Of a stretch of 64,000 nt of DNA, positions 1-9,209 are shown one piece after another. The stretch is from Shewanella japonica (GTDB taxonomy: Bacteria; Pseudomonadota; Gammaproteobacteria; Enterobacterales; Shewanellaceae). The stretch is taken from the NCBI RefSeq assembly GCF_002075795.1, contig NZ_CP020472.1, positions 1,843,001-1,907,000 of the forward strand, read 5' to 3'. The notes beneath the pieces are model-generated. The model did not search any database and was not told the DNA's origin. It saw nothing but the letters and a program-made list of their open reading frames with translations. Position 1 is the stretch's first letter. Each line of letters starts with the position of its first letter. The position numbers and the translations under genes were made by a program.

Positions 1-1
1 G

Positions 2-1588
2 CTGACTTGGAAGGTGGAAGATAAGTATCGTCCTGAGACACTATCGCTGCCTGGACGGGTTGTACTTGATGGTATTGATTGGATAAAAGCGGCTTTTTAT
101 CAATTCGAGCGTTATTCGCTAGAGCATGTTTCTCAGCACTTATTAAACGAAGGCAAAGCCATTGATCATGTTGAAAATCGTGGGCAAGAAATATGTCACC
201 TTTTTGAGCACAACAAACAAGCATTAGCTTTTTATAACTTAACTGATTGTAGGTTAGTGTGGGATATCTTTAAAAAGACCCAATTACTGGCTTTTGCATT
301 AGAAAGAGCAAAATTAACGGGTCTTGAGTTTGGGCGAGTAGGTGCCTCGGTCGCTGCATTTAATAACTTGTACTTACCGCATCTTCATAGAAGTGGATTT
401 GTTGCACCAGCGAGAGCGGCCAGTAATGGTTTAGAATCTCCAGGTGGCTATGTCATGGACTCCATTCCAGGCTTTTATAAAGATGTATTAGTCCTCGATT
501 TTAAAAGTCTGTACCCTTCAATAATACGTACCTTCTTAATTGACCCTAAAAGTCTTGTTGAAGCAAAATTCAACCCTTTAGAAGATGATGTTGACGGCTT
601 TTTGGAAGCTAAGTTTAATCGTCATAATGCAATTTTACCTGGTCTTATTGCTAGTCTTTCTCTGCAAAGAGAAAAAGCTAAACAAGATAATGATAAACCT
701 CTTTCTCAAGCAATTAAAATTATCATGAACTCTTTATATGGCGTTTTAGGCTCAAAAGGGTGCGTTTTTCATGACGCTAAACTGGCAAGTTCTATCACAA
801 TGCGTGGCCATCAAATTATGAAACAAACGAAAGTTTGGATTGAAGAGTTGGGTTATACGGTTATTTATGGTGATACAGACTCAACATTTGTGTGGTTGGG
901 TGAAAAGCATCAAATAAAAGATATCAACAAACTAGGAGAGCAACTAGCACATGATATGACAGTTAAGTGGCAACAGCGTTGTCTGGATGAATACGCTTTA
1001 ACTAGTCATTTGGAGTTAGAATTCGAAAGTCATTTTAGTCAGTTTGTTATGCCGACTTTAAGAGGGTCAGAAGCTGGCAGTAAAAAGCGTTACGTCGGCG
1101 CATCAAAGGATGCCGAAGGGCAACTCTCTCTTACATTCAAAGGAATGGAGCAAGTAAGAAGCGATTGGAGCCCGTTAGCGAGAAGGATCCAATACCATTT
1201 GTATTTTTTATTGTTTTCTAATGGTGACGTTAAATCTTATCTAAACGAGCAACTTGAGCAATTGGCTTTGGGTCAATTCGATAATGAGTTGATATTTAGA
1301 AAACGATTGAAACGTCATGTAGAAGAATATACCGCTAAATCCTCACCACACGTTAAAGCTGCCATTAGGCTTTGCCAGATCACAGGTGATAAGAATAAAG
1401 GTAGAAGAGGAGCGTTAATTGAGTACCGAATGACATTGAATGGTGCTCAGCCTATTACTGCTGTAAATGAGTCAATAGATTATGACTATTACATCGAAAA
1501 ACAGATAAAGCCGATAGCGGAGCCCGTTTTAGCCTTATTAGGGGAAGGGTTTGATAGTCTTAGTAGTCATCAGATAATGTTAATTTAG
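2..1588 (+). CDS. polB: DNA polymerase II (family B), 3' part; 5' end outside window
   Basis: This is the C-terminal two thirds of the repair and translesion polymerase Pol II. The reading frame is open from base 2, so the true start lies upstream; the GTG at 14 is an internal Val. About 528 residues are present against about 783 in E. coli, so roughly 255 N-terminal residues are missing. Visible family-B motifs are the exonuclease III motif YNLTDC, polymerase motif A (DFKSLYPSII), motif B (KIIMNSLYG) and the catalytic motif C (YGDTDST), followed by GSKKRY in the thumb region. All catalytic motifs in view are intact. In E. coli the gene is in the SOS regulon; its promoter is not in this window. 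Confidence 0.97.
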   Translation: MTWKVEDKYRPETLSLPGRVVLDGIDWIKAAFYQFERYSLEHVSQHLLNEGKAIDHVENRGQEICHLFEHNKQALAFYNLTDCRLVWDIFKKTQLLAFALERAKLTGLEFGRVGASVAAFNNLYLPHLHRSGFVAPARAASNGLESPGGYVMDSIPGFYKDVLVLDFKSLYPSIIRTFLIDPKSLVEAKFNPLEDDVDGFLEAKFNRHNAILPGLIASLSLQREKAKQDNDKPLSQAIKIIMNSLYGVLGSKGCVFHDAKLASSITMRGHQIMKQTKVWIEELGYTVIYGDTDSTFVWLGEKHQIKDINKLGEQLAHDMTVKWQQRCLDEYALTSHLELEFESHFSQFVMPTLRGSEAGSKKRYVGASKDAEGQLSLTFKGMEQVRSDWSPLARRIQYHLYFLLFSNGDVKSYLNEQLEQLALGQFDNELIFRKRLKRHVEEYTAKSSPHVKAAIRLCQITGDKNKGRRGALIEYRMTLNGAQPITAVNESIDYDYYIEKQIKPIAEPVLALLGEGFDSLSSHQIMLI

Positions 1589-1811
1589 TGTTATTTGATA
1601 TTGCGTTTGTGGTTATTCGTTACTATTTTTGAATAGTTTGGTAGTTGATTGTACTGTTTGATGTGTGTATTTAGTATATTCATACGGAAATTGCGCTCAT
1701 TTCTTTGTTTCGTGATATTTCAGCATGCTAGCCTTTGTTGAAAGGATAATACAAACAAAATGGACTGTTACCAGCAACAATGATGAATTTAAAATGGGAA
1801 GGTTTAGCTCG
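1589..1811. other. polB-porin intergenic region
   Basis: These 223 bases are AT-rich and hold the presumed porin promoter. No hairpin with a T-run follows polB. An in-frame ATG at 1725 would extend the porin, but the added residues do not look like a signal peptide, so I treat this stretch as noncoding. Confidence 0.5.
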
Positions 1812-2999
1812 ATGAAAAAGACTTTAATCGCTTCGACACTAGCAGCAGTGATGTTCGTACCAACAGCTTCAGCAATTGAAATCTATAAAGATGACAAGAA
1901 CTCAGTAGAAATTGGTGGCTTCATTGATGCACGTGTTTATCACGGTCAAGACACTACAGAAGTAGTCAATGGTGCATCACGCATTAACTTTGGTTTTGAT
2001 CGCCAAATGGGCGATGGTTGGAATGCGTTTGCTAAACTAGAGTGGGGCGTAAATCCATTTGGTGACAGTGAAATTATTTATAACAATGACCAACTTTCTT
2101 ATGAGAATGGTGACTTCTTATCGAACCGTTTAGGCTATGTAGGTGTAAACCATGATACATACGGTACGCTGACGATTGGTAAGCAATGGGGTGCTTGGTA
2201 CGACGTCGTTTATAACACTAACTACGGTTTTGTTTGGGATGGTGATGCTTCTGGTACTTACACATATAACAAAGGTGATGGTTCTGTAAACGGTACAGGT
2301 CGTGGTGATAAAACGGTTCAATACCGTAATGCATTTGGTGACTTCAGCTTTGCAGTTCAAGCTCAGTTAAAACAAGATGAGTTTGATGTATTAGAAGATG
2401 GAAGTATTGGTGACGAGCCAGTGGCTCCGTTGATCAGTGCTCAGCAAACTGTTGCGACAATTGAATATAACAACACTTATGGCTTAGCCCTTACTTACCA
2501 AGCTACCGATAATTTTGTTGTGACTGCCGGTGTAAACGTTGGTGAGTTCAAAGGTGAAACTGTCGAAAACGAAAAAATCGAAGAAACTGACATCATTTAT
2601 GGCTTTGGTTTGACATATGGCGGTGGCTGGGATGCTGAAGGCTTATATGCTGCTGCAAACTACAGTAAACAAGAATTCCACGATACTGACAATTTAGGTC
2701 GCTTAATTTCTGAAGCATATGGTGTTGAGACGTTAGTATCATACCGCTTTGATAACAACATCCGTGCATTTCTTTCATACAACATCTTAGATGCTGGTGA
2801 CGAATATAAAGCAGAATACAACGGTGATACTTTCAAACGTCAATTCACGGTTGCTGGTTTGCATTACATCTGGGATGCCAACACTGTAATTTATATTGAA
2901 GGTCGTATTGATAGTAGTGACTTCAGTGGTAGTGAAGAAGCTGCTATGAAATTATCAGATGATGATGGTATCGGTTTCGGTATCAGATATACGCTTTAG
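1812..2999 (+). CDS. outer-membrane porin (Gram-negative porin family)
   Basis: This is a predicted trimeric beta-barrel porin of 395 residues. The start at 1812 is chosen because it opens directly with a signal peptide (MKKTLIASTLAAV, cleavage probably after TASA) and has GGAAGG about 10 bases upstream; the in-frame ATG at 1725 would bury that signal. The mature protein begins with EIYKDDKNSVEIGGFIDAR, a typical first strand, contains repeated amphipathic strands such as LGYVGVNHDTYGTLTIGKQ, and ends in GIGFGIRYTL. Ending in an aromatic strand is the usual signal for barrel assembly. It is monocistronic with its own terminator. The substrate cannot be inferred. Confidence 0.9.
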   Translation: MKKTLIASTLAAVMFVPTASAIEIYKDDKNSVEIGGFIDARVYHGQDTTEVVNGASRINFGFDRQMGDGWNAFAKLEWGVNPFGDSEIIYNNDQLSYENGDFLSNRLGYVGVNHDTYGTLTIGKQWGAWYDVVYNTNYGFVWDGDASGTYTYNKGDGSVNGTGRGDKTVQYRNAFGDFSFAVQAQLKQDEFDVLEDGSIGDEPVAPLISAQQTVATIEYNNTYGLALTYQATDNFVVTAGVNVGEFKGETVENEKIEETDIIYGFGLTYGGGWDAEGLYAAANYSKQEFHDTDNLGRLISEAYGVETLVSYRFDNNIRAFLSYNILDAGDEYKAEYNGDTFKRQFTVAGLHYIWDANTVIYIEGRIDSSDFSGSEEAAMKLSDDDGIGFGIRYTL

Positions 3000-3015
3000 T
3001 AGTTTAATCACTGAT

Positions 3016-3044
3016 AAAAAGCACCCGAAAGGGTGCTTTTTTTT
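3016..3044 (+). terminator. intrinsic terminator after porin
   Basis: A hairpin with arms AAAAAGCACCC and GGGTGCTTTTT and a GAAA tetraloop is followed by a T-run, 17 bases after the porin stop. Confidence 0.95.
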
Positions 3045-3243
3045 GTTTAGAATAAAAAAGATGAAGTTAAATGTTAAAACTTTGTACCAATAAGTATGTA
3101 TTTCACCATTTACAATGAAATGAGGCTGTTTAAATATCGTTCATTTGAAAACAAAATGTTAATAAGCTTGGTTCTGATTGGTAATAAATAAAACTATTAT
3201 CTATCAATATCTTATGGTTTAGTGGTAGTTATATCATCTGATA

Positions 3244-3263
3244 CTGTCCACTAAAATGGACAG
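3244..3263. repeat. perfect 7-bp inverted repeat, possible operator
   Basis: CTGTCCA and TGGACAG are separated by six bases (CTAAAA). There is no T-run, so this is not a terminator. It lies about 180 bases upstream of the receptor start and could bind a dimeric regulator. Confidence 0.45.
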
Positions 3264-3299
3264 ATTAACTACCATTATCAAGTAAACTCTGGTTATGTT

Positions 3300-3330
3300 A
3301 ATGAAACATATGTTGAATTAATGTTTCATT
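3300..3330. repeat. perfect 10-bp inverted repeat, possible operator
   Basis: AATGAAACAT and ATGTTTCATT are separated by 11 bases. The repeat is perfect over all ten positions and lies about 110 bases before the receptor start, where it would fall in the promoter or leader region. Confidence 0.5.
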
Positions 3331-3441
3331 TGTGATTTTATTGCTCTTGAAATGTAGTAGCGGTGTAATTCGCACACATTCACCAGCTTGGTTTTACCGA
3401 GTTTGGAAAATAAGAAAGATATAAGTCCAGGGAGATTGACA

Positions 3442-6291
3442 ATGCATAAGAATTTATTAGCTAAATCAGTGCGTCTAGCAATGATTAGCGGTGCGGCTGC
3501 GGCGGCATTCACCACTCCAGTAGCATTTGCTGCTGAAGAAGGTGAAAAAGTTGAACGCATCGAAGTTACCGGTTCACGAATCAAACGTGTTGACATGGAA
3601 GGTGCTAACCCTGTCCAAGTTATTACGCGTGAAGATCTTGTTGAATCAGGTATTTCTAACATCGGTGATATCTTACAAGAAATTCCTGCAGTTGCTGGTG
3701 CAGCAACTAACACTGCTATTAACAACGGTGGTTCTGGTGCAGTACGTGTTTCTTTACGTGGTTTAGGTAGCGCAAGAACATTGGTACTTGTTAACGGCCG
3801 TCGTATGGTTAACTCAGGTACTGGTGCTAACGCATCTGCTGACTTAAGTACTATTCCAGTTGCAATCATTAAACGTGTTGAAGTGTTAAAAGATGGTGCT
3901 TCAGCTGTTTATGGTTCTGATGCAATTGCTGGTGTTGTAAACATCATCACTCGTAATGATTTTGAAGGTTTCGAAGCTAACGTTTCTTATGACGGTTCTA
4001 CTGAGAACTGGGATGGCGAAACTAAAACTGTAGATTTCACAGTTGGTGTAAGTAGTGACAAAGCAAATGCGGTAGTAAGTGCATATTACACAGAGCAAAC
4101 AGAGCAAATGTCTGGTGACCGTGATTGGTCAGCTTTTGAATATGACTTAAACCCAGCCACTGGCGAGTTAGATAAAGGCGGTTCTTCTGCGCCACCATGG
4201 GGTCGTTATAACGGCGTAAATAATGGCATTGATGACGCAACTTGTAATTCATTTACTCATGGTGCAGCTAATGGCCCAGGTCAATCTGACCCTTCTGATT
4301 TCACAAACCCTACAGGATATGATTGCTGGGATTGGGATAAAGATACTTATAACTATGCACCTGCAAACTATCACTTAACGCCTCAAGAGCGTTACGGTAT
4401 GTATGCATCTGCTGAATATCGCTTTAATGATTCTGTGCGTTTCTTCTCAGAAGTTTCATTTAACCGTCGTACACCTAAAACTAAACTTGCTCCATTACCA
4501 TTAGCACCTCTTGCATTCTTCGGTTGGACAGATGCAACTTATTCTGCTGACAACTATTGGAACCAACAGTTAGGTCCTAAGAATGACAATGGCGAGACAG
4601 TTGATATTGCAGATTGGCGTCGTCGTATGGTTGAAACTGGTGGACGTGATTCAACATTCGAAGTTGATACTGTACGTGGTGTATTTGGTATCGCTGGTGA
4701 GTTTGCTGACACTTGGGGTTATGAAGTGTCTTACGTTTACGGTCAAAACTCATCTAGCACAGCCGGTGCGGGTGGTGTTAACTTTGAAAAAGTTAGCTTA
4801 GCTGTAGGTCCATCATTTATGGATGCAAATGGCGATATTGTTTGTGGTACTGCCGATGCTCCTATCGCTGATTGTGTTTCTTTAAATACATTTGGTGTTC
4901 CAGGTACAGATACTCAAGTATCTCAAGAAATGCTTGATTATATTACGTTCGAAGCACATGACTTAGGTTCTAATGAACAAACAGTGTTAAGTGCTAGTGT
5001 ATTTGGTGATGCATTCGAGCTTCCTGCTGGTCCAGTAGGTATGGTATTTGGTGCTGAGCACCGTGAAGAAGAAGGCGCAGATTTACCAGATGCATTAATT
5101 GCACTTGGTATTACTAGTGGTTCAAGCCGCCAAAAAACTCAAGGTAGCTACGAAGTTGATGAGCTTTATGCAGAAATGAACTTCCCATTACTATCTGGTG
5201 TAGTTGGTGCTGAAAGCTTAGAAATTGATGGTGCTATCCGTTATTCTGATTACAGTACATTTGGTGACACAACTAACTATAAACTTGGTCTTCGTTGGCT
5301 TCCAATTGATGGATTAATGTTCCGTGGTACTGTTTCTACAGCATTCCGTGCACCATCTACGAGTGAATTGTTCGCTGGTAACTCTGATAACAGTCCTTTA
5401 GTTTCAGATAAGTGTGCTACAAACCCGACTTCTTTCTGTATCGCTGATGGCGTTCCAGCTGGCGGTTTTGAGCCTATTGGTGACCAACTATCTTCAACTC
5501 TAGGTGGTAATGAAGATTTAACACCTGAAGAGGCAGATACTGTAACTATCGGTGCTGTTTGGAGCCCAAGTTTTGTTGATAATTTATCATTTACGCTTGA
5601 TTACTGGGATATCGATTTAGATAACGCAATTTCTACAATTGGTGAACAGTTAATTCTAGATAAATGTGCTGAAGAAGGTACTTATTGTGACTTAATTACT
5701 CGTTATGGACCTGAATTCCCAGGTTTATATGGTAACTCAAGTGATATTGATAATCGTAACATTAACGTGGGTGGAGTACATTCATCAGGTTATGATTTCA
5801 ATGCTCAATACAGTATTGAAACTGGTATCGGTGATCTAAGCTTCGTTCTAGATACTACATACTATGACACATACGAAATCACTCAAGCTGATGGTTCAAC
5901 GATTGAAAACGCTGGTTGGTTCCGTCGTACAAGTGGTGATGGTAACTTCCCTGAGTGGAAAACTAACTTCAACATTAACTTAGCACAAGATAACTGGTCA
6001 GCTAACTGGAAGATCCGTTACATTGGTGAAGCATTAGAGCCATTTGATGCTAACAATGATGGTTCTACAGATCTTGATGATTTAAGTGATTCTCGTACAG
6101 TTGATAGTCAAACGGTACATGATGCACGCTTTACTTATTACTTTGATAACGTAAGTACTACTATTGGAGTCAGCAACGTATTTGACCAAGACCCACCATA
6201 TGCGGCGACTGGTTTCAATGACAATACTGACCCACGTACATATGCTACAACTGGTAGACACTTGTACTTAGGTGTTGGCGTTAAGTTCTAA
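3442..6291 (+). CDS. TonB-dependent outer-membrane receptor
   Basis: This is a TonB-dependent receptor of 949 residues. The start at 3442 is preceded by CAGGGAGA about seven bases upstream and opens a signal peptide ending near AFAAEE. A TonB-box-like stretch (ERIEVTGSRIKR) follows, then the plug domain (VQVITREDL, LRGLGSARTLVLVNGRR, DGASAVYGSDAIAGVVNII) and a long beta-barrel ending in LYLGVGVKF. This ERIEVTGSRIKR subgroup is abundant in marine gammaproteobacteria and often takes up sugars, peptides or other organic nutrients. Several paired Cys residues lie in predicted extracellular loops. The ligand is not evident. It lies shortly upstream of a TonB operon that could power it. Confidence 0.95.
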   Translation: MHKNLLAKSVRLAMISGAAAAAFTTPVAFAAEEGEKVERIEVTGSRIKRVDMEGANPVQVITREDLVESGISNIGDILQEIPAVAGAATNTAINNGGSGAVRVSLRGLGSARTLVLVNGRRMVNSGTGANASADLSTIPVAIIKRVEVLKDGASAVYGSDAIAGVVNIITRNDFEGFEANVSYDGSTENWDGETKTVDFTVGVSSDKANAVVSAYYTEQTEQMSGDRDWSAFEYDLNPATGELDKGGSSAPPWGRYNGVNNGIDDATCNSFTHGAANGPGQSDPSDFTNPTGYDCWDWDKDTYNYAPANYHLTPQERYGMYASAEYRFNDSVRFFSEVSFNRRTPKTKLAPLPLAPLAFFGWTDATYSADNYWNQQLGPKNDNGETVDIADWRRRMVETGGRDSTFEVDTVRGVFGIAGEFADTWGYEVSYVYGQNSSSTAGAGGVNFEKVSLAVGPSFMDANGDIVCGTADAPIADCVSLNTFGVPGTDTQVSQEMLDYITFEAHDLGSNEQTVLSASVFGDAFELPAGPVGMVFGAEHREEEGADLPDALIALGITSGSSRQKTQGSYEVDELYAEMNFPLLSGVVGAESLEIDGAIRYSDYSTFGDTTNYKLGLRWLPIDGLMFRGTVSTAFRAPSTSELFAGNSDNSPLVSDKCATNPTSFCIADGVPAGGFEPIGDQLSSTLGGNEDLTPEEADTVTIGAVWSPSFVDNLSFTLDYWDIDLDNAISTIGEQLILDKCAEEGTYCDLITRYGPEFPGLYGNSSDIDNRNINVGGVHSSGYDFNAQYSIETGIGDLSFVLDTTYYDTYEITQADGSTIENAGWFRRTSGDGNFPEWKTNFNINLAQDNWSANWKIRYIGEALEPFDANNDGSTDLDDLSDSRTVDSQTVHDARFTYYFDNVSTTIGVSNVFDQDPPYAATGFNDNTDPRTYATTGRHLYLGVGVKF

Positions 6292-6329
6292 AATTAGTTT
6301 TTAAATAAATTTAGTAAGTAAATCTGATA

Positions 6330-6358
6330 GACATGGTTTGAAAAAACCATGTCTTTTT
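6330..6358 (+). terminator. intrinsic terminator after receptor gene
   Basis: Arms GACATGGTTT and AAACCATGTC enclose a short loop and are followed by six T. It separates the receptor from the lipoprotein gene that follows. Confidence 0.92.
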
Positions 6359-6378
6359 TCAATTTAATGGAGTAAATC

Positions 6379-6624
6379 ATGGATAAATTTACAGCTTTAA
6401 TCTTGTTGATTTTATTATCTGGCTGCGCAGCACAGACTACTGATGATACCGTCAGTTACAATGATGAAGACTTAGTATGTGAATATGTAGCGAAAACAGG
6501 GAGTAATTTGAAAAGAAAAACTTGTATGACGCGCGAGTTATCAGACGAACTTAGAAAAGAGAGTGAACAAGATTTACGAGAAGCATGGAGAAAAGGGCAA
6601 ACACAAGCTCATACTAATATATGA
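6379..6624 (+). CDS. small predicted lipoprotein, function unknown
   Basis: This encodes 81 residues starting MDKFTALILLILLSGC. The hydrophobic segment followed by the lipobox LSGC predicts lipid attachment at Cys16. The mature part is short, charged and probably helical, with one further Cys pair (LVCEYV and KTCMTR) that could form a disulphide, and ends in a polar tail. A Shine-Dalgarno (ATGGAGT) lies before the ATG. It has a strong terminator upstream and another downstream, so it is probably its own transcription unit. I do not recognise a named family. Confidence 0.75.
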   Translation: MDKFTALILLILLSGCAAQTTDDTVSYNDEDLVCEYVAKTGSNLKRKTCMTRELSDELRKESEQDLREAWRKGQTQAHTNI

Positions 6625-6641
6625 TCAATCATTTTTTTGAC

Positions 6642-6676
6642 AAAAATCCTAATACGAACTCGTATTGGGATTTTTT
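6642..6676 (+). terminator. intrinsic terminator after small lipoprotein
   Basis: A long stem (AAAAATCCTAATACG with CGTATTGGGATTTTT, allowing a G-T pair) is followed by T residues. Confidence 0.9.
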
Positions 6677-7071
6677 GTTTTTATATTTATATTAGTTTTA
6701 TTCTATTTTAGATGAACTTAGTTATTTACCTTATAAATTAAATGACTTAATAATTGATAAAATTCAAGCTAGTCACCAAGATTCCAACTCTATTTCAGTC
6801 TCACTTTGCTTAAAAATACAACGTTCGACTAATCAAGAGCGTTTAACACGTCTTTCCAGTAGTTTTTGATGTTCTCAAATGTTGACACAGGTCAACATTT
6901 TGTGAAATGATGCGAGCGGGTCTATGCCTTAGCAGGTATAGAATAGGGAAGAAAAAACTAACAATCACAAGAGAAAGATAGACTTAGCAGTATCAGTCAG
7001 GATTAACAATATAATCCTAGTTGTTACTCATTAGTTAAGCTTTCTAAATCACTATAAATTGGTTGGGAACT
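6677..7071. other. upstream region of the TonB operon
   Basis: No gene is visible in this gap of nearly 400 bases. It holds a perfect 10-bp inverted repeat at 6877-6900, a possible -10 element TATAGA at 6937-6942 without a good -35, and a 7-bp inverted repeat AGGATTA/TAATCCT at 6999-7018 in the probable leader. No good Fur box is visible. Confidence 0.45.
6877..6900. promoter_or_regulatory. 24-bp perfect palindrome upstream of TonB operon, likely operator
   Basis: AAATGTTGAC and GTCAACATTT flank ACAG. The symmetry is complete over ten positions per arm. Its centre lies about 60 bases upstream of the likely start site following TATAGA at 6937, which would suit an activator. It resembles a CRP site in its outer ends but has extra inner bases, so I do not assign it to CRP. 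Confidence 0.55.
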
Positions 7072-7854
7072 ATGTCCAAGGTAAGCAATAGAACAAAAAT
7101 CGCTACTGCACTTGTTGGCGCGCTTGCATTAGCTAGCAGCAACTTCGTGATTGCAGATCCTCTAAGCGATGTACAAAAAGCTGATAGCAAAATTCATGCT
7201 GATGCAGCTGCATCTCAAAACAAAGTAGATAAATATTTTGATCAAGCACAAGACATGCTTTTCGAGTATGGCTCAGTAGCTGACGAACGTGAATCACTAA
7301 AATCTTACAACGATTACGTTGCAGGCTTAGTTGCAGACCAAGAAGCAACAATGAAACTGATCCAAGACGATATCGACGGTGTTGATGCTCTTAGACAAGG
7401 TGTTGTTCCTTTAATGTTTAAAATGGTTGAAGCATTAGAGCAATTTATTGCTTTAGACTTGCCATTCAATCAAGACGCACGTGAAGCTCGTGTTCAACGC
7501 TTAAAAGATACTCTTAACAGCGCTGAAGTAACACTAGCTGAAAAATATCGTCTAATTCTTGACGCATATAACATTGAACGTGAATACGGTTCAAAGTTAA
7601 TTGCTGAAACAGGTCAATTAGAGCTAGATGGCAAAGAAGTCTTAGTAGATTTCTTAAACTTTGGCCGTGTTAGCTTATATGCGCAAAGCCAAGACCAAAA
7701 GTCGGCTTGGATGTATAACGAAGAATCTAAAAGCTGGGATAAGTTAGAAGATAGCTATCTTCGTAACTTAAGCAAAGCAATTAAACAGGCTCGTGGACAA
7801 GGTGCTCCTGATCTATTCGCCTTACCAATCCCTGCTGCGGAGGCTGCGCAATAA
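7072..7854 (+). CDS. DUF3450 periplasmic protein of TonB operon
   Basis: This is a DUF3450-family protein of 260 residues, first gene of a six-gene TonB operon. The ATG at 7072 (MSKVSNRTKI) is preferred over an in-frame TTG nine bases upstream. It opens with a signal peptide ending near NFVIADP. The rest is highly charged and helical, consistent with a periplasmic coiled coil, which is typical of this family. In related marine bacteria this protein accompanies the TtpC-ExbB-ExbD-TonB system, but its biochemical role is not settled. Its stop overlaps the next start by one base (TAATG), implying coupled translation. Confidence 0.88.
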   Translation: MSKVSNRTKIATALVGALALASSNFVIADPLSDVQKADSKIHADAAASQNKVDKYFDQAQDMLFEYGSVADERESLKSYNDYVAGLVADQEATMKLIQDDIDGVDALRQGVVPLMFKMVEALEQFIALDLPFNQDAREARVQRLKDTLNSAEVTLAEKYRLILDAYNIEREYGSKLIAETGQLELDGKEVLVDFLNFGRVSLYAQSQDQKSAWMYNEESKSWDKLEDSYLRNLSKAIKQARGQGAPDLFALPIPAAEAAQ

Positions 7855-9209
7855 TGAAAAAGTTTATTACTACAGCAATCGTTGCTGCAACTTTGTCTCT
7901 AACTTCGGGAATGGTTAGTGCTGCTGATGCACCAAAGACGATTGACCAATTATTAAAACAAGTACAAACAGATCGTGCTAACGCGAATAAGACTAACAAA
8001 AAGCGTGAAGCTGAATTTTTAAATGAGCGTGGCGATAAAGCCGCTCTTTTAAAGCGTGAAAAAGCGGCTTTAGCTGCTGAAGTTCAACGTGGTAAAGATT
8101 TAGCTCAAGCTTTCACTGACAACGAACGTAAAATCGCTCAGTTAGAAGAAGATCGTAAAATTGCTTCTGGTGACTTAGGTGAAATGTTCGGTGTAGTTAA
8201 AGGTGAAGCTGGTGATTTCGCAGGTAAGTTAGTTGCTTCTAACATTACTGCTCAGTTCCCAGGTCGTGACGCATTTATTGCTGAATTAGGTGCTCGTAAA
8301 GAACTTCCAAAAATTGACGAGTTAGAGCAATTCTGGGAAGCACAACTTTTTGAAATGGTTGAATCTGGCAAAGTTGTTAATTTCGACGCTGAAGTAACAG
8401 GTTTGGACGGTAACGTTCATACAACTACAGTTACTCGTGTTGGTGCATACAACTTACTTGCTGATGGCCAATATGTTGTTTACAACGCTGATTTAGGCTT
8501 GATTCAAGAACTATCTCAACAACCTGGTAGTGCACAAGTTTCTAGTGTTAAATCATTCACTAGCGCAACTTCTGGTTACGAAAAATTATTCGTTGACCCG
8601 GCTCGTGGTGTTCTACTAAGCGTGTTCACACAAAAAGCGACTATTGAAGAGCGTATTGAAGCTGGTGGACCAATTGGTTACATCATTATCGGTATTCTTG
8701 TTCTTGGTGCGTTGATTTCTATCGAACGTCTAGTAACGCTTTACATCGTAGGTTCACAAGTTAAAGCACAACGTAAGAACATTGATAATCCTGGTAACAA
8801 CGCGTTAGGTCGTGTACTTAAAGTTTACCAAGAAAACAAAGATGTTGATGTTGAAACACTTGAACTTAAGCTTGACGAAGCTATTCTGAAAGAAACACCA
8901 GCTTTAGAAGCTCGTATTTCAATCATTAAAGTACTGGCAGCTATCGCTCCAATGATGGGTCTACTAGGTACAGTAACGGGTATGATCGCAACCTTCCAAA
9001 CAATTCAATTGTTCGGTACAGGTGACCCACGCTTAATGGCTGGTGGTATTTCTATGGCATTGATGACAACCGTTCAAGGTCTAGTTGCTGCACTTCCATT
9101 GATGCTTATGCATGCAATCGTTGTAGCTCGTAGTAAAACAGTTGTTCAAGTTCTTGAAGAGCAAAGTGCTGGTATTATCGCAGTACATGCTGAGAAGAGG
9201 GCTGACTAA
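7854..9209 (+). CDS. MotA/TolQ/ExbB-family proton channel, TtpC-like
   Basis: This protein of 451 residues has a signal sequence, a long charged coiled-coil periplasmic part (about residues 25-140), a globular segment, and a C-terminal channel domain with membrane helices near 275-295, 365-390 and 405-430. The channel domain contains the ExbB-family signature APMMGLLGTVTGMI. This long architecture matches TtpC, described in Vibrio as essential for some TonB2 systems; here it would work with the shorter ExbB encoded next. It overlaps both neighbours by one base, so it belongs to one translationally coupled operon. Confidence 0.9.
   Translation: MKKFITTAIVAATLSLTSGMVSAADAPKTIDQLLKQVQTDRANANKTNKKREAEFLNERGDKAALLKREKAALAAEVQRGKDLAQAFTDNERKIAQLEEDRKIASGDLGEMFGVVKGEAGDFAGKLVASNITAQFPGRDAFIAELGARKELPKIDELEQFWEAQLFEMVESGKVVNFDAEVTGLDGNVHTTTVTRVGAYNLLADGQYVVYNADLGLIQELSQQPGSAQVSSVKSFTSATSGYEKLFVDPARGVLLSVFTQKATIEERIEAGGPIGYIIIGILVLGALISIERLVTLYIVGSQVKAQRKNIDNPGNNALGRVLKVYQENKDVDVETLELKLDEAILKETPALEARISIIKVLAAIAPMMGLLGTVTGMIATFQTIQLFGTGDPRLMAGGISMALMTTVQGLVAALPLMLMHAIVVARSKTVVQVLEEQSAGIIAVHAEKRAD

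Larger units (their letters stand above)
3045..3441. other. upstream region of the TonB-dependent receptor
   Basis: This long AT-rich gap has no convincing gene. It contains two perfect inverted repeats, described separately (3244-3263 and 3300-3330), which may be operator sites. The receptor frame can be extended back to 3388, but the extension lacks signal-peptide character. Confidence 0.5.

Noticed and set aside
1725..1811. Longer start of the first porin at 1725
   Set aside because: The added 29 residues precede a complete signal peptide and would block secretion; the ATG at 1812 has a suitable ribosome site.
3318..3869. Minus-strand open frame of 183 codons over the start of the TonB-dependent receptor
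   Set aside because: It lies opposite the well-supported receptor coding sequence and shows no recognisable protein features; it is a shadow frame.
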